Positions 23,954 to 31,793 of a stretch of 42,597 bases of DNA are shown here, piece after piece; within the stretch, counting starts at the first letter, position 1; each line of letters begins with the position of its first letter. A program made the translations under genes and the position numbers. The stretch comes from Anaerolineales bacterium (GTDB lineage: Bacteria; Chloroflexota; Anaerolineae; Anaerolineales; Villigracilaceae): the NCBI GenBank assembly GCA_020851785.1, contig JADZCC010000106.1:1-42597 (forward strand), written 5' to 3'. The notes under the pieces are model-generated. The model was given only the letters and a program-made list of their open reading frames with translations, made no database searches and was not told the DNA's origin.

Positions 23954-24883
23954 ATGAAATGCTCTCTAATCATCCGCGCTTATAACGAGGAAAAACATAT
24001 CGGGCGTTTGCTGGAAGGCGTCAAACGCCAGACGCTCCAGGACGTGGAGATCATCCTGGTTGATTCAGGCTCAACCGACGCGACCGTGTCCATCGCCGAG
24101 GCGTATGGCGCAAAGGTGGCGAGCATCCCTTCAGCGGAGTTTACGTTTGGGCGTTCGCTCAACTACGGGATCAAGGAAGCGAAGCGCGAACTGATCGTCA
24201 TTGCCAGCGCGCATGTCTATCCCGTTTATCCCGACTGGCTGGAGACGTTATTGAATCCCTTTCAAGATGAAAAGACCGCCTTAACCTATGGCAAACAACG
24301 CGGATATGAAAACTCCAAATATTCCGAACGTCAAATTTTCCATCAATGGTATCCTGAGACGAGCAACTTGAATCAAGCCACGGCTTTTTGCAACAACGCC
24401 AACGCCGCCATCCGTAAAAGCCTGTGGATGACGCATCCTTACGACGAAACTCTGACTGGCCTTGAGGATTTGGAATGGAGCAAATGGGCGCAAGCGCAAG
24501 GTTACAAAATTGCCTATGTGGCCGAGGCGGAGATCGTTCACGTCCACAACGAAACGCCGCAGGGTGTGTACAACCGTTATCGGCGCGAAGCCATGGCGTT
24601 ACGCCGAGTCTACCCTGAAGCCCATTTCAATTTTTATGATTTTTTGCGCCTGACGATCACCAACATCTTCAGCGACCTCTTCCACGCGCTGTCTGAAAAG
24701 GCGCTGTTGAAAAACTTGATTTCCATCTTTTGGTTTCGCTTCATGCAATTTCATGGCACGCGCATGGGGCATCGCGAGACCAGTTTGGTGACCCCGCAAC
24801 TGCGCGAGACGTTTTATTATGCGCGAAGTAGAAAAAAGAACGAGACAGGCGAGAGAGATGTGGAACCGATACAATATAAATAA
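23954..24883 (+). CDS. Family 2 glycosyltransferase
   Basis: A 309-residue GT-A enzyme beginning MKCSLIIRAYNEEKHIGRLL, with VEIILVDSGSTDATV (about residues 34-48) and an acidic metal site region. The acceptor-side motif GLEDLEWSKWAQAQGYKIAY (about 176-195) corresponds to the ED-W catalytic base motif of GT2 enzymes. The start at 23954 is preferred over an in-frame ATG 27 bases earlier, which lies within the sulfotransferase gene. No membrane segments are clear, so it would act on the cytoplasmic face, adding a sugar to a lipid-linked glycan. Confidence 0.85.
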   Translation: MKCSLIIRAYNEEKHIGRLLEGVKRQTLQDVEIILVDSGSTDATVSIAEAYGAKVASIPSAEFTFGRSLNYGIKEAKRELIVIASAHVYPVYPDWLETLLNPFQDEKTALTYGKQRGYENSKYSERQIFHQWYPETSNLNQATAFCNNANAAIRKSLWMTHPYDETLTGLEDLEWSKWAQAQGYKIAYVAEAEIVHVHNETPQGVYNRYRREAMALRRVYPEAHFNFYDFLRLTITNIFSDLFHALSEKALLKNLISIFWFRFMQFHGTRMGHRETSLVTPQLRETFYYARSRKKNETGERDVEPIQYK

Positions 24884-24949
24884 TCATCCAGACGGTTGTT
24901 ATCTTTTACATAAGTCAATTTGGCGTAACGAGTAACCAAGGAATAAAAC

Positions 24950-25720
24950 ATGAAATCTAAAACCATCGTCCTCATTCACGGCATGTTCATGAATTCCCTT
25001 TGTTGGGAGCAATGGATTCCCTATTACGAATCCAAAGGCTTCAAAGTCCATGCGCCGAATTGGCCCGGGCGCGATCAATCGGTTGAAGAATTAAACAAAG
25101 CCCATCCAGATTCTGAGCTTGCAAAATTAAAGCTAAATCACATCACGGACCATATCGAAACTTTCATCAAAAAATTAGATGAAAAACCGGTCATCCTCGG
25201 CCATTCGATGGGCGGCTTGGTCGTCCAGCTTTTACTCCAACGCGATGTGGCCGTGGCGGGCATCGCCCTCGACCCCGCCCCTCCCGCGGGAGTGTTCACA
25301 ACGGACTGGTCTTTCCTTAAGGCAAATTTCCCGGCCATCAATCCATTTTTATTAAATCAACCCGTGAAAATGACCTTTGAACATTTTCAATACGCCTTTG
25401 TGAACACACTGCCGCTTGACGAACAACGCGCCGCTTACGACCGTTACGTTGTCCCTGAATCTCGAGGCGTGCCCACTTCCTCGCTTGGCCCGGCCGGCGC
25501 AATTGATTTCACTCGACCGCATCGTCCTTTGTTAATTACCGCAGGCGAAAAAGATCATATTATCCCCGCTGTTCTCAACAGATCGAATCATGCAAAATAT
25601 AAAGGCCCATCCATTACGAATTTTAAGGAATTTCCCGGCCGCGACCATTTCCTGATTGGTTCGCGAGGCTGGCAGGAGATTGCAGATTATTGTTTAGAAT
25701 GGTTAGGGGCAATCAACTAA
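24950..25720 (+). CDS. Alpha/beta hydrolase
   Basis: A 256-residue protein of the alpha/beta-hydrolase fold. The oxyanion region is LIHGMFMNSLCW (about residues 8-19), the nucleophile elbow is GHSMGG (Ser86), the acid is in GEKDHIIP (about 200), and the histidine is in GRDHF (about 231). AAGGA lies before the ATG. The substrate is unknown; it may be a stand-alone esterase. The GNAT gene follows 3 nt after its stop, so they are co-transcribed. Confidence 0.82.
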   Translation: MKSKTIVLIHGMFMNSLCWEQWIPYYESKGFKVHAPNWPGRDQSVEELNKAHPDSELAKLKLNHITDHIETFIKKLDEKPVILGHSMGGLVVQLLLQRDVAVAGIALDPAPPAGVFTTDWSFLKANFPAINPFLLNQPVKMTFEHFQYAFVNTLPLDEQRAAYDRYVVPESRGVPTSSLGPAGAIDFTRPHRPLLITAGEKDHIIPAVLNRSNHAKYKGPSITNFKEFPGRDHFLIGSRGWQEIADYCLEWLGAIN

Positions 25721-25723
25721 ATT

Positions 25724-26563
25724 ATGACGAATTTTTCCATTGCGCCCGCCGCCGAATTTCCACTGGCTCAAATTGCCGACCTGCTCACGCGCGGGTTTGC
25801 AGGCTATCTGGTTCCCATCCAGATTACCGAACCCGTACTGCTGACGATGCTTCGGCGCGACAGCATTGACCTTGCGGAAAGCCGCATCATTTATAAAGAA
25901 GCTGAAGCAGTTGGCGTGGCTCTGCTTGCGCGCCGCGGCTGGACGAGTAGACTCGCCGCCATGGGCATTGTAGCGACTGCGCGAAATGGGGGACTCGGCG
26001 TCTGGGCCATGCGCAAACTGATTCAAGAAGCCCAAGCCCGCGGCGATCAGGAAATGCACCTCGAAGTGATTGCCCAAAATACGGCGGGGGTGAAGTTGTA
26101 TCAAAAGGCCGGCTTCAAAAAGGTTCGAAATTTGTTCGGGTACACGCTTGAAAAACCGCCCGCCGCTTCAACTGAAACACTGCAAGAAATAGACATCCGC
26201 GAATTGGCGCGTTTGGTGGCATATCACGGCTTGAAGGATTTACCCTGGCAACTCTCCGGCATCACCATTGCCCAGCACACGCCGCCTGCGCGCGCCTTTC
26301 GTTTAAACGACGCCTATTGCTTAATCAGCGACCCCACTGCGGAGCATGTGGCCATTGCGTCCGTGTTGGTGAAAACCCGTTCGCGTGGAGCCGGCCTGGC
26401 CCCGGCCTTACTGCGCGCGCTCTTTGCGCGCTTCCCCAACAAAACCTGGCACGTGCCGCCCATCTATCCCGAAGAAATTTGCGGCGTCTTTGAAGAACTG
26501 GACATGCAACGCGCGGAAATTGCCCAGTGGCAAATGCGTCTTAACCTCCTGCAGGCGGATTGA
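25724..26563 (+). CDS. GNAT acetyltransferase, probably tandem domains
   Basis: A 279-residue protein. The N-terminal GNAT domain (about residues 1-145) shows motif A as ATARNGGLGVWAMRKLI and the closing NTAGVKLYQKAGFKKVR. The second half carries another motif-A-like stretch, KTRSRGAGLAPALLRALF (about 213-230), and ends FEELDMQRAEIAQWQMRL. This points to a tandem GNAT in which the second copy is degenerate. The acceptor is unknown; N-acetylation of an amino sugar is possible in this setting. Confidence 0.75.
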   Translation: MTNFSIAPAAEFPLAQIADLLTRGFAGYLVPIQITEPVLLTMLRRDSIDLAESRIIYKEAEAVGVALLARRGWTSRLAAMGIVATARNGGLGVWAMRKLIQEAQARGDQEMHLEVIAQNTAGVKLYQKAGFKKVRNLFGYTLEKPPAASTETLQEIDIRELARLVAYHGLKDLPWQLSGITIAQHTPPARAFRLNDAYCLISDPTAEHVAIASVLVKTRSRGAGLAPALLRALFARFPNKTWHVPPIYPEEICGVFEELDMQRAEIAQWQMRLNLLQAD

Positions 26564-26596
26564 TAAAAATTAAATAAACCTGCGGGGCGATTCGGT

Positions 26597-26602
26597 TAAA
26601 AT
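26597..26602 (+). promoter_or_regulatory. -10-like hexamer TAAAAT before the gene at 26609
   Basis: TAAAAT and the ATG are separated by AAGCGC only, and no Shine-Dalgarno sequence is present. Confidence 0.5.
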
Positions 26603-26608
26603 AAGCGC

Positions 26609-27274
26609 ATGAAACTCGCCGCCCTTGTTCCCATGCGTCACCATAGCCAGCGCGTGCCTGGCAAAAATTATCGCCCCCTGGCGGGCAAACCGCTTTTCCA
26701 TTACATTCTCGAAACCCTGCTGGCCGTGCCAGAGATTGAAACCGTGCTGGTGGATACAGATTCGGAGCCGGTGATGGACGGCGTGCGCCGCTTCTTCCCA
26801 ACCGTGAGCCTGATTCAACGCCCCGCGCATCTCCTCGCCGACGACGTGCCCATGAACGAAATTTTACTGCACGACACCGCGCAAGCCCCAGCGGATTTTT
26901 ATTTGCAAACCCATTCCACGAATCCGTTGTTGAAAGCCAAAACCATCTCACGCGCCATCCAAACTTTCTTTACCAATTTACCAATTTACGATTCCCTATT
27001 TTCTGTCACCCGCCTGCAAACCCGTTTATATTTTCAAAATGGGCAGGCGATTAACCACAACCCGCTGGAGTTAAAACAAACGCAAGACCTGCCGCCCGTG
27101 TATGAGGAGAATTCATGCCTCTACCTGTTCACGCGCGAAAATTTGGAAAGAAAACGTCACCGCATTGGCGACGCCCCTTTGATGTTTGAAATTCCCCGCG
27201 ACGAAGCTTGGGACATTGACGAAGAACTCGATTTTGAAATTACCGATTTCTTGATGAGAAGAAAAAATCCATAA
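26609..27274 (+). CDS. Second acylneuraminate cytidylyltransferase-family protein
   Basis: A 221-residue single-domain nucleotidyltransferase of the NeuA/KdsB/PtmB type: LVPMRHHSQRVPGKNYRPL (from residue 6), LVDTDSEP, and the late WDIDEELDFEI segment that usually carries the metal ligands. The first motif is altered from the usual ARGGSKG, with MRHHSQR in place, a form seen in some family members. It has no HAD domain. It starts a new transcription unit that runs with the membrane sulfatase-like gene, a 2-hydroxyacid dehydrogenase and an SDR, which suggests a second, different CMP-sugar branch. Confidence 0.78.
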   Translation: MKLAALVPMRHHSQRVPGKNYRPLAGKPLFHYILETLLAVPEIETVLVDTDSEPVMDGVRRFFPTVSLIQRPAHLLADDVPMNEILLHDTAQAPADFYLQTHSTNPLLKAKTISRAIQTFFTNLPIYDSLFSVTRLQTRLYFQNGQAINHNPLELKQTQDLPPVYEENSCLYLFTRENLERKRHRIGDAPLMFEIPRDEAWDIDEELDFEITDFLMRRKNP

Positions 27275-27291
27275 AAGGATTTGACAATTAA

Positions 27292-28821
27292 ATGAAAAAG
27301 TTTTTTGCAAGGTTGTTCAACGCGCCCTGGCACCCGTTGGCCCTGAGCGCGTATGCCGTGTTGGCTTTACTGGCTTCCAATGCCGGGCAGGTGGCTCCCA
27401 GCGCCGGACTGCGGGCTTTGCTGGCTTCCCTCACTTTTGGGGCTTTAGTCTTTTTGATCGTCTGGCTGTTTTTTCGTCAAAGCCACAAGGCGGCCTTCCT
27501 GACCAGTTTACTGCTGGCTTTGTTCTTTACCTACGGCCATGCCTACATCGCGCTGGCTGAAGAATTTCCAGATGCCCATTACGCCATTTGGCTCAACCTG
27601 GGATGGGCGGCGTTGGGCTTGGTTTTCATCTGTTGGGCGAGCCGCCCGCAACTCACCTTTGTTTCTGCCACGCCCACCCTCAACACCGTGGCGCTGGCGT
27701 TAATGCTTATGGCTGTGACGCAGATGGACTTTGGGCTGGGTAGAGGCTCCGTCCATCGCCTGGGCGCGCAAAATGCCCCAGTGGAAGAGGGCCTAACCCG
27801 GCCGGAGAATCCGCCGGACGTGTACTTCTTCCTCATGGATTCGTATGCCCGCTCGGACTTGTTGAAATCCGCTTATGGATTTGACAACCGCGCCTTCGAC
27901 GAAGCCCTGACCGAGCGCGGTTTTTACGTGGCGACTTGCAGTCAGAGCAATTATGTCCGCACCGAGCTTTCGCTTGGCTCTTCGTTGAATATGCAATATC
28001 TGCAAGACCTCGACCCCGCATTTTCGCCGGAAAGTACGAAGCGCAAAGTTTTGTGGGATGCGCTCAAACATAACGCCGTGCGCTACAACTTTGAGACGCT
28101 CGGCTACCAAACGATTAATTTCGCTACCGGCTTTGACTGGCTGGAAATCCGCGATGTGAATCAGTTCATGAGTCCGCCCGCGATCACCTCCGGCATGAGC
28201 GAATTTGAAGGCTTGTTCCTCCGCACCACGCTGGCACGCTACGCGCAGGATTGGGGCTGGGTGGACCCGGATTACATCTTGGGCGTGGGCTTTCGCGACC
28301 GCTTTACCTACATCTTCAACAGCGTGGATGAAATTACGCAGAACCCCCAGCCGACTTTTGCCTACATCCATCTCATTTCGCCGCATCCGCCTTTTGTTTT
28401 TGACGCGGAAGGCAACCCAACCTATCCGCCAGATTACTGGAATAAACAACGCCAATACCCGGCGGATCTATATCAAAAGGGTTATCTGAATCAAGTCCAA
28501 AACTTAAACCGCAACATGCTCAATGCGGTGGATACGATTCTCAAAAATTCTGCCACGCCGCCCATCATCATCATCCAAAGCGATCACGGCCCGTGGTTGC
28601 AAACCAAAGAGAAACGGATGCGCAACTACACGGCGCTTTACTTCCCCGGCCATGCCGACATTCTATACCCAACGGTTACGCCGGTGAACGTCTTTCGCCT
28701 CGTTTTTGACGCGTACTTCGGCGGAAAATATGATATTCTCAAGGATGTCAGTTATTTCTCGCCCGTGCCGAAGATCTACGACTTTGACGAAATCAAAAAC
28801 CCTTGCGTAACTGGAAACTAA
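27292..28821 (+). CDS. Membrane protein with extracytoplasmic sulfatase/phosphatase-fold domain
   Basis: A 509-residue protein. The first ~150 residues hold about five hydrophobic segments. The rest is an alkaline-phosphatase-superfamily domain like LTA synthase and phosphoethanolamine transferases: DVYFFLMDSYARSDLL (about residues 181-196), THE-type threonine region near YVRTELSLGSS, and IIIQSDHGPWL (about 426-436) with the Asp-His metal pair. The Cys-x-Pro-x-Arg sulfatase nucleophile is absent, so it is more likely a transferase or phosphodiesterase than a classical sulfatase. AAAGGA precedes the ATG, and the next gene begins at the very next base. Confidence 0.72.
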   Translation: MKKFFARLFNAPWHPLALSAYAVLALLASNAGQVAPSAGLRALLASLTFGALVFLIVWLFFRQSHKAAFLTSLLLALFFTYGHAYIALAEEFPDAHYAIWLNLGWAALGLVFICWASRPQLTFVSATPTLNTVALALMLMAVTQMDFGLGRGSVHRLGAQNAPVEEGLTRPENPPDVYFFLMDSYARSDLLKSAYGFDNRAFDEALTERGFYVATCSQSNYVRTELSLGSSLNMQYLQDLDPAFSPESTKRKVLWDALKHNAVRYNFETLGYQTINFATGFDWLEIRDVNQFMSPPAITSGMSEFEGLFLRTTLARYAQDWGWVDPDYILGVGFRDRFTYIFNSVDEITQNPQPTFAYIHLISPHPPFVFDAEGNPTYPPDYWNKQRQYPADLYQKGYLNQVQNLNRNMLNAVDTILKNSATPPIIIIQSDHGPWLQTKEKRMRNYTALYFPGHADILYPTVTPVNVFRLVFDAYFGGKYDILKDVSYFSPVPKIYDFDEIKNPCVTGN

Positions 28822-29778
28822 ATGAAATTTACCATTCTGCTCACCGCCCCCTACATGCTTCCGTTTTTGGAGCGCTTCAAGCCGGAGTTTGCAAAATACA
28901 ACCTGGAGTTAATCGTGCCGGAGGTGCAGGAAAGGATGGAAGAGGCAGACTTGCTCCAGTACGCCGGGCAATTTGACGGCGCGATCTGCGGCGATGACCG
29001 TTACACGCCGCGCGTGATTTCAGCCTGCGCCCCGCGCCTGAAAGTCATCTCCAAATGGGGGACGGGAGTCGATTCGATCGACGCCCCAGCCTGCGCGCAA
29101 TTTAACGTCAAGCTGTGTCGCACGCCCAACGCCTTTACCACGCCGGTGGCGGATACCGTCCTCGGTTACATGCTGGCCTTTGCCCGTCGCGGCCCGTGGA
29201 TGGATCGTGAAATGAAAAATGGCCAATGGGAAAAAATTCCAGGCCGAACTTTAAGCGAATGTATTTTGGGCGTGATTGGGGTGGGCAATATCGGCAAGGC
29301 CGTAACGCGCCGCGCCAGAGCCTTTGGCATGAAAGTCTTGGGAACCGACATCGTTGAAATTGATCACGTCTTCATCGGCGAAACCGGCATTGAAATGACC
29401 GACCTCCCCAGCCTGCTGGCCAACTCCGATTTTGTTTCCATCAACTGCGACTTAACGCCCTCCGCGCATCATCTGATTAACGCCCAAACGCTGGCGCAGA
29501 TGAAGCCCACGGCGATTCTGATCAACGCCGCGCGCGGGCCCATCGTGGATGAAAAGGCCCTGGTCGCCGCATTAAGCTCCGGTCAGATTGGCGGCGCGGC
29601 GCTGGACGTGTTTGAGCATGAGCCGCTTCCCAAAGACAGTCCCTTGCTGAAAATGGACAACGTCCTGCTCGCTCCGCATAATTCAAATTCAAGCCCTACC
29701 GCCTGGGAGCGCATTCACTGGAACACGATCAAGAATCTGGTCGAAGGCCTGGGGCTGGAATATCAGGGAAAACCATGA
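28822..29778 (+). CDS. D-isomer 2-hydroxyacid dehydrogenase (phosphoglycerate dehydrogenase-like)
   Basis: A 318-residue NAD-dependent enzyme with GVIGVGNIGKAVTRRA (about residues 151-166), the catalytic Arg in INAARGPIVDE, the Glu in DVFEHEPLP, and the His in LAPHNSNS. It lacks the C-terminal ACT domain of many SerA proteins. It sits inside a run of tightly overlapping genes between the cytidylyltransferase/sulfatase-like pair and an SDR, so it is more likely to oxidise or reduce a sugar acid than to make serine; that is inference. It overlaps the SDR gene by 4 nt. Confidence 0.82.
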   Translation: MKFTILLTAPYMLPFLERFKPEFAKYNLELIVPEVQERMEEADLLQYAGQFDGAICGDDRYTPRVISACAPRLKVISKWGTGVDSIDAPACAQFNVKLCRTPNAFTTPVADTVLGYMLAFARRGPWMDREMKNGQWEKIPGRTLSECILGVIGVGNIGKAVTRRARAFGMKVLGTDIVEIDHVFIGETGIEMTDLPSLLANSDFVSINCDLTPSAHHLINAQTLAQMKPTAILINAARGPIVDEKALVAALSSGQIGGAALDVFEHEPLPKDSPLLKMDNVLLAPHNSNSSPTAWERIHWNTIKNLVEGLGLEYQGKP

Positions 29779-30533
29779 GCGCGCAAAGGACGGTCCTCAT
29801 CACCGGCGCGGCGGGCGGCATTGGCCGCGCCAGCGTCAAAACGTTTGCGGATAGAAACTGGCGCGTCATCGGCGTGGATCGCCAGCCCTTTGGCGTGGGC
29901 TTTCCAGCCGACGGGCTTTTCATTCAGTCCGACATTTCCCTGCCGGAAGATTTGCAAGCCATCTTTGAAAAAGTTCACGCCTTCACCGCTTCACTCAACG
30001 CCCTGATTAATAACGCCGCGCTACAAGTGGCCAAGCCGCTGATCGAAACGACCGTGGAAGAATGGGATGCCGTCATGGCCGCCAATTTACGCTCGGTCTT
30101 TCTCGGCGTAAAACTGGCGCACCCCTTGTTGAAAGCCAACGGCGGGGCTATCGTCAACGTCTCTTCCGTCCACGCGCTTCAAACTTCGGCAAACATCGCC
30201 GCGTATGCCGCTTCCAAAGGCGGCCTGTTGGCCCTCACGCGCGCCATGGCGATTGAGCTTGCTCCAGAGAATATTCGCGTCAACGCCGTTTTGCCCGGCG
30301 CGGTGGATACGCCCATGCTTCGCGCCGGTTTGGAACGTGGGCATCTGGGCGGCGCCGACGCCCAAACGCGGCTGGATAATTTGGCCCGCAAAACGGTGAA
30401 CGGAAAAGTGGGCCAACCCGAAGAGATCGCCAGCGCAATTTACTTTTTGGCCGACAATAATCAATCTTCGTTTATGACCGGCCAGGCTTTGGTGGTGGAC
30501 GGCGGCGCCACAGCAAGGTTAAGCACCGAATGA
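29775..30533 (+). CDS. SDR-family oxidoreductase
   Basis: A 252-residue short-chain dehydrogenase: TGAAGGIGRASVKTF (about residues 9-23), NNAAL, NVSSVHALQTSANIAAYAASK (serine, tyrosine and lysine of the catalytic set, about 124-144), and the closing SSFMTGQALVVDGGATAR. It starts in the stop of the dehydrogenase and overlaps the next gene by 4 nt. It differs from the PtmA-like enzyme at 12966. The substrate cannot be told; a keto-sugar in the glycan pathway is likely from context. Confidence 0.85.
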   Translation: MSAQRTVLITGAAGGIGRASVKTFADRNWRVIGVDRQPFGVGFPADGLFIQSDISLPEDLQAIFEKVHAFTASLNALINNAALQVAKPLIETTVEEWDAVMAANLRSVFLGVKLAHPLLKANGGAIVNVSSVHALQTSANIAAYAASKGGLLALTRAMAIELAPENIRVNAVLPGAVDTPMLRAGLERGHLGGADAQTRLDNLARKTVNGKVGQPEEIASAIYFLADNNQSSFMTGQALVVDGGATARLSTE

Positions 30534-30922
30534 TTAAGCAAAACAAAGCCAAAAGAATCCACGATACGCTTGCGCCCAAAATCTTCACCGCTCGCTTTTT
30601 ACTCTCGGCCAACGCCTTGCTTTGGCTGGGCTTTACCATCTACATTGGCGTGGATATGTTCAAAGCCCAAAATACGACCTATGTGATTTTTTTAGCCTGC
30701 TTCTTTTTGCTCTTAAACGCGGGCGCAATGTTTGGCTGTGGCGCATGGCTGGGCAAGCGCCAACCCTGGGCCTACTTCCTTACGCTCTCCGTCCTCGTTC
30801 TCAACGGGTTTTTCACGCGCGTCGGCCAATTTGAAGTCTTCAACCTGATCGCCTTCGTCGCGGATTTGCTCATCTTTATTTTTCTGCTCACCTTCGGCCG
30901 GGCTTACGTACAATCCACATGA
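30530..30922 (+). CDS. Small four-span membrane protein
   Basis: A 130-residue protein with four hydrophobic segments (about residues 24-42, 47-65, 74-94, 105-122) and a basic N-terminus. No family is recognised. It overlaps both neighbours by 4 nt, so it is a genuine, translationally coupled operon member. Confidence 0.65.
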   Translation: MIKQNKAKRIHDTLAPKIFTARFLLSANALLWLGFTIYIGVDMFKAQNTTYVIFLACFFLLLNAGAMFGCGAWLGKRQPWAYFLTLSVLVLNGFFTRVGQFEVFNLIAFVADLLIFIFLLTFGRAYVQST

Positions 30923-31734
30923 AGCGCGCCATTCAAAATTTTCTTCCAACTCCGCTGGTGCAGTGGACCAAGGATTTATACGACGCCGCCCGCCGCCTGC
31001 CGCAATTGCCCGCCGCCTATTTACATCCCTGGCGCAAAATCAGCCGCCGCAGGCTGGCGGAATTAAAGGACGTTCACAAAGGCCAACGCGCCTTCGTCAT
31101 TGGCAACGGCCCCAGCCTTCAGCAAACCGATCTCTCCAAACTGAAAAATGAAATCACCTTCGGCATGAATCGCATCTATCTGCTCTTTCCCGAACTCGGA
31201 TTTCAGACCACCTATTTTTGCGCCACCAACGATCTGGTCATCGAACAATTTCACGCGGATATTTTAAAACTTTCCATGCCCAAATTTTTAGCCTGGCGTT
31301 CGCATCGTTATTTTTCGCCGCAACTGCCAATTTCACAACTGCCCACTTTTATCTACACTTCCTACACGGGCAAAAAATTTTCGCCGGATGTGCGCGGGCG
31401 TGTCTGGGAAGGCGCCACCGTCACCAACCTGGCCTTGCAGTTGGCTTTTCACATGGGCATCGAACAAGTCATCCTGATTGGCGTGGATCATAACTTCACA
31501 TCCAAAGGCGAGGCGAACAAAACCGTCGTCTCCGCTGGCGACGACCCCAATCACGTCCGCGCGGATTATTTTGGCAAAGGCGTGCGCTGGCAACTGCCCG
31601 ACCTCGACACCTCCGAAGTTGGCTATCTGCTGGCGCGTGAAAATTTTCAAAAAGCCGGAAGACAAATTGTAGACGCCACCGTCGGCGGCAAATTAACCGT
31701 CTTCCCCAAAGTGGACTACAATTCCCTCTTCTAA
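30919..31734 (+). CDS. DUF115 / GT42-like protein; candidate sialyltransferase
   Basis: A 271-residue protein with FVIGNGPSLQQTDLSKL at residues 59-75, then FGMNRIYLLFPELGF and, near the end, ATVTNLALQLAFHMGIEQ with ILIGVDHNF (about 185-193). GT42 sialyltransferases such as CST-I share GNGPSL, a following Asn/tyrosine segment and a GxDxx motif after a similar helix. DUF115 proteins of flagellar glycan loci share the same fold. The presence of CMP-nonulosonate genes in the locus makes a CMP-sugar-using transferase attractive, but the identification rests on motif resemblance only. It overlaps the upstream gene by 4 nt; a minisatellite follows the stop. Confidence 0.6.
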   Translation: MKRAIQNFLPTPLVQWTKDLYDAARRLPQLPAAYLHPWRKISRRRLAELKDVHKGQRAFVIGNGPSLQQTDLSKLKNEITFGMNRIYLLFPELGFQTTYFCATNDLVIEQFHADILKLSMPKFLAWRSHRYFSPQLPISQLPTFIYTSYTGKKFSPDVRGRVWEGATVTNLALQLAFHMGIEQVILIGVDHNFTSKGEANKTVVSAGDDPNHVRADYFGKGVRWQLPDLDTSEVGYLLARENFQKAGRQIVDATVGGKLTVFPKVDYNSLF

Positions 31735-31788
31735 CCTGTAACCTGTAACCTGCAACCTTCAACCTTCAACCTTCAACCTTCAACCTGT
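31733..31788 (+). repeat. AACCTGTAACCTGCAACCTT minisatellite, copy 3
   Basis: Units TAACCTG (three times) and CAACCTT (four times) follow the stop codon of the gene at 30919 and reach to within 6 bases of the next ATG. Same family as 4062-4110 and 20341-20389. Confidence 0.8.
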
Positions 31789-31793
31789 GATCT

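Noticed and set aside
27793..28455. 220-codon minus-strand frame
   Set aside because: It is a shadow of the sulfatase-fold gene; the composition is typical of antisense frames and no family motif is seen.
31733..31788. Possible CRISPR array
   Set aside because: The units are contiguous 7-base repeats without spacers and there are no cas genes; it is a minisatellite.
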